Positions 15,401 through 17,296 of a stretch of 17,296 nucleotides of DNA are shown piece after piece. Source of the stretch: an uncultured Ruminiclostridium sp. (lineage in GTDB: Bacteria > Bacillota > Clostridia > Oscillospirales > Ruminococcaceae); NCBI GenBank assembly GCA_934462775.1, contig CAKSIR010000037.1:1-17296 (forward strand). Reading direction: 5' to 3'. The stretch's first letter is position 1, and every line of letters starts with the position of its first letter. The position numbers and the translations under genes are program-made. Under the pieces are notes generated by a model. That model worked only from the letters and a program-made list of their open reading frames with translations, was not told the DNA's origin and did no database searches.

Positions 15401-17177
15401 TGTCTAAATCTCCGTCATTAAAAAGCACATAACATTCCGCCTGCAAAGACTGATCCCTGCCTGCGCGGCCTGCCTCCTGAACATAGTTTTCCAGTGAATC
15501 GGAAATATCATAGTGTACAACCAATTTGACATTTGATTTGTCAACGCCCATACCAAATGCAGAAGTAGCTACAATTATCTGCGCTTCGTCGTTAATAAAG
15601 GCTTCCTGGTTTTCCTGCTTCTGACTGCTTTCCATTTTGCCGTTGAACGGTCTTGCGCTGAATCCGTCCTTGCACAGTCTGTCAGACAGCTCAAAGGTTC
15701 TCTTCGTTCTGGAAACGTAGACAATGGTAGGGCATTTCTTAACGTCAATCAGATTTCGCAGCGTTTCATACTTTGCGTCGTCGGATTCCTGATATATAAC
15801 CTCATATCTCAGGTTTGTTCTTGTAGCGTCGGTGGCAAACAGATTTAAATCAAGATTCAGCTTGTTCTTGAAATAGTCCTTAATGTCGCTTACAACCTTC
15901 TGTTTTGCCGTAGCTGTAAAGCAGGAAACAGGTATTTTGCAGCCGCCTTTTTTCTCCTGGAGCTCGCGAATGAAATCCCCTATATAGAGATAGTCGACTC
16001 TGAAGTCCTGCCCCCATGATGAAAAACAATGGGCTTCATCAATTACAAAACGATTTATGTTTCTTGACAGAAACAGCCTTTCAATTGTAGCCGAACGCAG
16101 CGACTCGGGTGAAATGTACAGAATAGACGCAACGCCGGATTCAACCCTGTCAAACGCCTCGGCACGTTCGATGGGGCTTAACAATCCGTTTATGGTAACA
16201 GCTTCTGCAATTCCTTTTTTCTCTAAGTTATCAACCTGGTCTTTCATCAGCGACTGAAGCGGAGATATGACAACCGTAAGTCCTCTTTCGGTTTCGCCTG
16301 CCATGAGAGCAGGTATCTGAAACGTCAGCGATTTTCCTCCGCCGGTAGGAAAAATTGCAAGCAGCGACTCATTATTGACAGCGCAGTTTACCGCGCTTTC
16401 CTGCAAAGGCTCATCATTGTACTTTCTGAATTCGTGATAGCCGAAATACCTGCGCAGATACACATGGGGATTCAGTTTCTCCCGGCAATAATCGCATGAA
16501 TGGCAGGAAATGCTTCTCAGCTGTCGTATAACAGTGTTCACATTGGGAAAGTTTACCTGAATCCATCTTGGTATAAGGGAATGAGGTTCTGTTGCGGATA
16601 TAAGCGCAAGGCAATAGGCAAGCTCGGTTGGAAACTGCTCAACAAGGGATTGAATCGGCGCGTTTTCGCATATCTGATTCAAAAAATGAATTTGTATCAA
16701 GGTTACAAGGTCGTTTTTTGCGCTGTAATTATTATAGCTCCAAAAGCCTGAAAAATATGGGTTGTCCTTAAGCAGCATATAGTAAATCTGCTTAAGCTCG
16801 TCATCAAGGGCAGCAAATGCGTTTACCTCGTCAAAAAACAAATCCATTGCCTTTTTCGCGTCATTGAGAGGGTTATTGAGTTCATCTGTAAGCAGTTTAT
16901 CATCTTTCAAAAGAGCATGATAAGGCTTATTCGGAAACAGCAGCGGCGACAAATACAATGTGTCAATGAGGACAGCCTCCTGCGGCAGCTCCACAAACTT
17001 CGAATCATGATTTATTATGTTGTGTCCGCAGATATACTTTTTGCCTGCAACAAGCTTTTCAAATTCATGAAGCGAACCGCTGTGAATTTGATTGCCCTCA
17101 GCGTCTATTGCGCCATAGTCAAATGCCTTGTTGTCCTGTTCACTTACTTCTGTATCAATAAAAACGATCTGTTCCAT
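12417..17177 (-). CDS. DEDD exonuclease-RecQ-UvrD triple fusion helicase, 1586 aa
   Basis: The start is placed at the ATG at 17177, which follows GAGAGGA by 5 nt and begins directly with the exonuclease strand; an ATG 42 nt upstream has no ribosome site. Residues 1-120 are a DnaQ-like 3'-5' exonuclease: FIDTE (D8, E10), GHNIINHD (D58) and NPLNDA (D106). A CHSCDYC cysteine motif (225-231) precedes a RecQ helicase (about 235-600) with FPTGGGKS (Walker A, 276-283), DEAH (380-383), TATAKQ and QEAGRAGRDQ (567-576). Winged-helix-like regions fill 600-1000. Residues 1030-1460 form a UvrD/PcrA SF1 helicase: AGPGSGKT (1053-1060), IDEAQD (1159-1164), GDDDQNIYEFRG, TMHKSKGREFD and LYVAITRAK. RecQ normally stands alone at about 600 aa. 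Two 3'-5' helicases plus an exonuclease in one chain suggest processive DNA end-processing. All catalytic motifs appear intact. Confidence 0.88.
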   Translation of the reverse strand: MEQIVFIDTEVSEQDNKAFDYGAIDAEGNQIHSGSLHEFEKLVAGKKYICGHNIINHDSKFVELPQEAVLIDTLYLSPLLFPNKPYHALLKDDKLLTDELNNPLNDAKKAMDLFFDEVNAFAALDDELKQIYYMLLKDNPYFSGFWSYNNYSAKNDLVTLIQIHFLNQICENAPIQSLVEQFPTELAYCLALISATEPHSLIPRWIQVNFPNVNTVIRQLRSISCHSCDYCREKLNPHVYLRRYFGYHEFRKYNDEPLQESAVNCAVNNESLLAIFPTGGGKSLTFQIPALMAGETERGLTVVISPLQSLMKDQVDNLEKKGIAEAVTINGLLSPIERAEAFDRVESGVASILYISPESLRSATIERLFLSRNINRFVIDEAHCFSSWGQDFRVDYLYIGDFIRELQEKKGGCKIPVSCFTATAKQKVVSDIKDYFKNKLNLDLNLFATDATRTNLRYEVIYQESDDAKYETLRNLIDVKKCPTIVYVSRTKRTFELSDRLCKDGFSARPFNGKMESSQKQENQEAFINDEAQIIVATSAFGMGVDKSNVKLVVHYDISDSLENYVQEAGRAGRDQSLQAECYVLFNDGDLDKHFILLNQTKLSISEIQQVWKAIKDLTKTRPDVCCSPLEVARQAGWDDSVADVETRIKTAIQALENAGYLQRGKNVPRIFATGILVKTMAEASERIEKSFSFNTDSERLTAKRIIKSLISSKSISKADNADAESRVDYLADRLGVEKESIIHSIQKMRNDGLLADAEDLTAYIRKTDTENKSLQIFKKFQALESFLMQCLEDNEISFNYKELNERAIADGVKSSSVNSIKTLLYYWTIRSYIQKEQDAETNRVMIVPKMDVEAMKKRRTDSYNLAEFIIKYLYKLSKDKVSRNDEILVGFSVLELVNGYKEYSHLETNGDNVEEALLFLAKIGSIKLEGGFLVLYSGMRIKRLILDNKIRYKNEDYKQLNEFYKQKIQQIHIVGEYANMMVKNYNAALRFVNDYFRMDYKKFLSTYFAGERLAEIEKNITPQKFHQLFDGLSERQLEIIRDNESQYIVCTAGPGSGKTRVLVHKLASLLMLEDVKHEQLLMLTFSRAAATEFKSRLRALIENAAAFVEIKTFHSYCFDLIGKIGSIEASDTIVQDAADLIRSDDVDLGKITKTVLVIDEAQDMDAHEFSLVQALMERNDELRVIAVGDDDQNIYEFRGSSSRYLRSLIDNYGAKQYDLIDNYRSEQNIVRFGNAFAKEISNRMKTVDIHAVTEKQGKVKLVKHSGKYIENAIVDDLSNSFKTGTTCVLTSTNKEALIVLGVLKQRGIEAKLIQSMGKMDIYNIAELRAFIKALNLSSDTVVISDDSWNNAVEKLKNSYGGSECLPLILDILNTFSSSNKKKYRSDFEIFLHESNLEDFYKVEQGVVTVSTMHKSKGREFDNVLILLNDSAINRDEQKRKLYVAITRAKSNLHIHYKGNGFDKFREWATEFIEDKTEYGKPAEITMQLFYQDVNLSYFKDKKKLILSLRSGCKLTNKGVFLYCGQEGKSVPVLMFSKKCSGEIQDLIDNGYCIYSSKVRFIVAWRGQEDTKENAVILPDVVLRLK

Positions 17178-17182
17178 TGTTG

Positions 17183-17189
17183 TCCTCTC
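17183..17189 (-). promoter_or_regulatory. Ribosome binding site deciding the start of the fusion helicase
   Basis: GAGAGGA on the minus strand lies 5 nt before the ATG at 17177. The upstream in-frame ATG at 17219 is preceded by CCCCCACGAAATC, with no Shine-Dalgarno sequence. Confidence 0.7.
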
Positions 17190-17257
17190 GAATGAATCAA
17201 ATAATTGCAGAGTTACCATGATTTCGTGGGGGATCTATGTATTTTGACATACTAATG

Positions 17258-17294
17258 ATTATAATACCATATTTCGGGAGAAAATACAATATGG
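17258..17294 (-). promoter_or_regulatory. Candidate promoter with overlapping inverted-repeat operator for the leftward operon
   Basis: TATAAT lies at 17258-17263 on the minus strand; the -35 region is poor (TATTTT or GTATTT at 17-18 bp spacing). The interval also holds a 7-bp inverted repeat, CCATATT (17267-17273) / AATATGG (17288-17294), that spans the spacer and -35. A weak -35 covered by a dyad suggests regulated rather than constitutive transcription. It lies at the window edge, so upstream elements are not visible. Confidence 0.45.
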
Positions 17295-17296
17295 AA

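Noticed and set aside
1..17296. CRISPR array, tRNA or rRNA genes
   Set aside because: No regularly spaced direct repeats and no recognisable cloverleaf or rRNA sequence were seen on reading both strands.

Overview
The window reads as chromosomal or mobile accessory DNA from a low-to-moderate GC Gram-positive anaerobe, most likely a gut Clostridia/Ruminococcus-type Firmicute. This rests on strong AGGAGG-type ribosome binding sites, sigma-A-like promoters, AT-rich intergenic DNA and a large serine recombinase of Firmicute style. No rRNA, tRNA or CRISPR array was seen.

Left end (1-3310): the end of an integrative mobile element. A replication-initiator-like gene runs leftward off the window edge. 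Divergent from it are a 54-aa excisionase-type helix-turn-helix protein, a 56-aa unknown protein and a 543-aa large serine recombinase. The last two overlap by ATGA. The 225-bp divergent region carries several copies of an ACAGT/ACTGT motif. A perfect hairpin ends the recombinase unit. A gene-poor AT-rich stretch (3311-3773) follows and may hold the element boundary.

Middle (3774-7426): a self-contained rightward cassette with a near-consensus promoter (TTGAAA, 17 bp, TATAAT). It encodes an 87-aa CxxCxxCC metal-binding protein, an HNH nuclease whose reading frame breaks at an A AAA AAG heptamer, the glycine-zipper/coiled-coil half of the same protein in the -1 frame, and a 526-aa protein with glycine-rich hydrophobic segments, helical arms and several C-terminal membrane helices. 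It ends at a bidirectional terminator. I read this as a candidate undescribed nuclease-plus-membrane-protein system.

Right (7472-17219, all leftward): five genes in order of transcription. They are a 1586-aa fusion of DEDD exonuclease, RecQ helicase and UvrD helicase; a PD-(D/E)xK (DUF559/Vsr-like) nuclease fused to an SF2 helicase; a CoiA-like zinc-finger protein with an apparently eroded nuclease core; a HEPN protein with an intact RNSIAH (Rx4H) motif; and an unrecognised 253-aa protein overlapping it by ATGA. Nucleases, helicases and a HEPN ribonuclease candidate next to a recombinase element look like a defence island. One model is that the helicase/nuclease proteins sense or process foreign DNA and the HEPN pair is the RNA-cleaving effector. 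That model is inference; the domain calls rest on motifs read directly.
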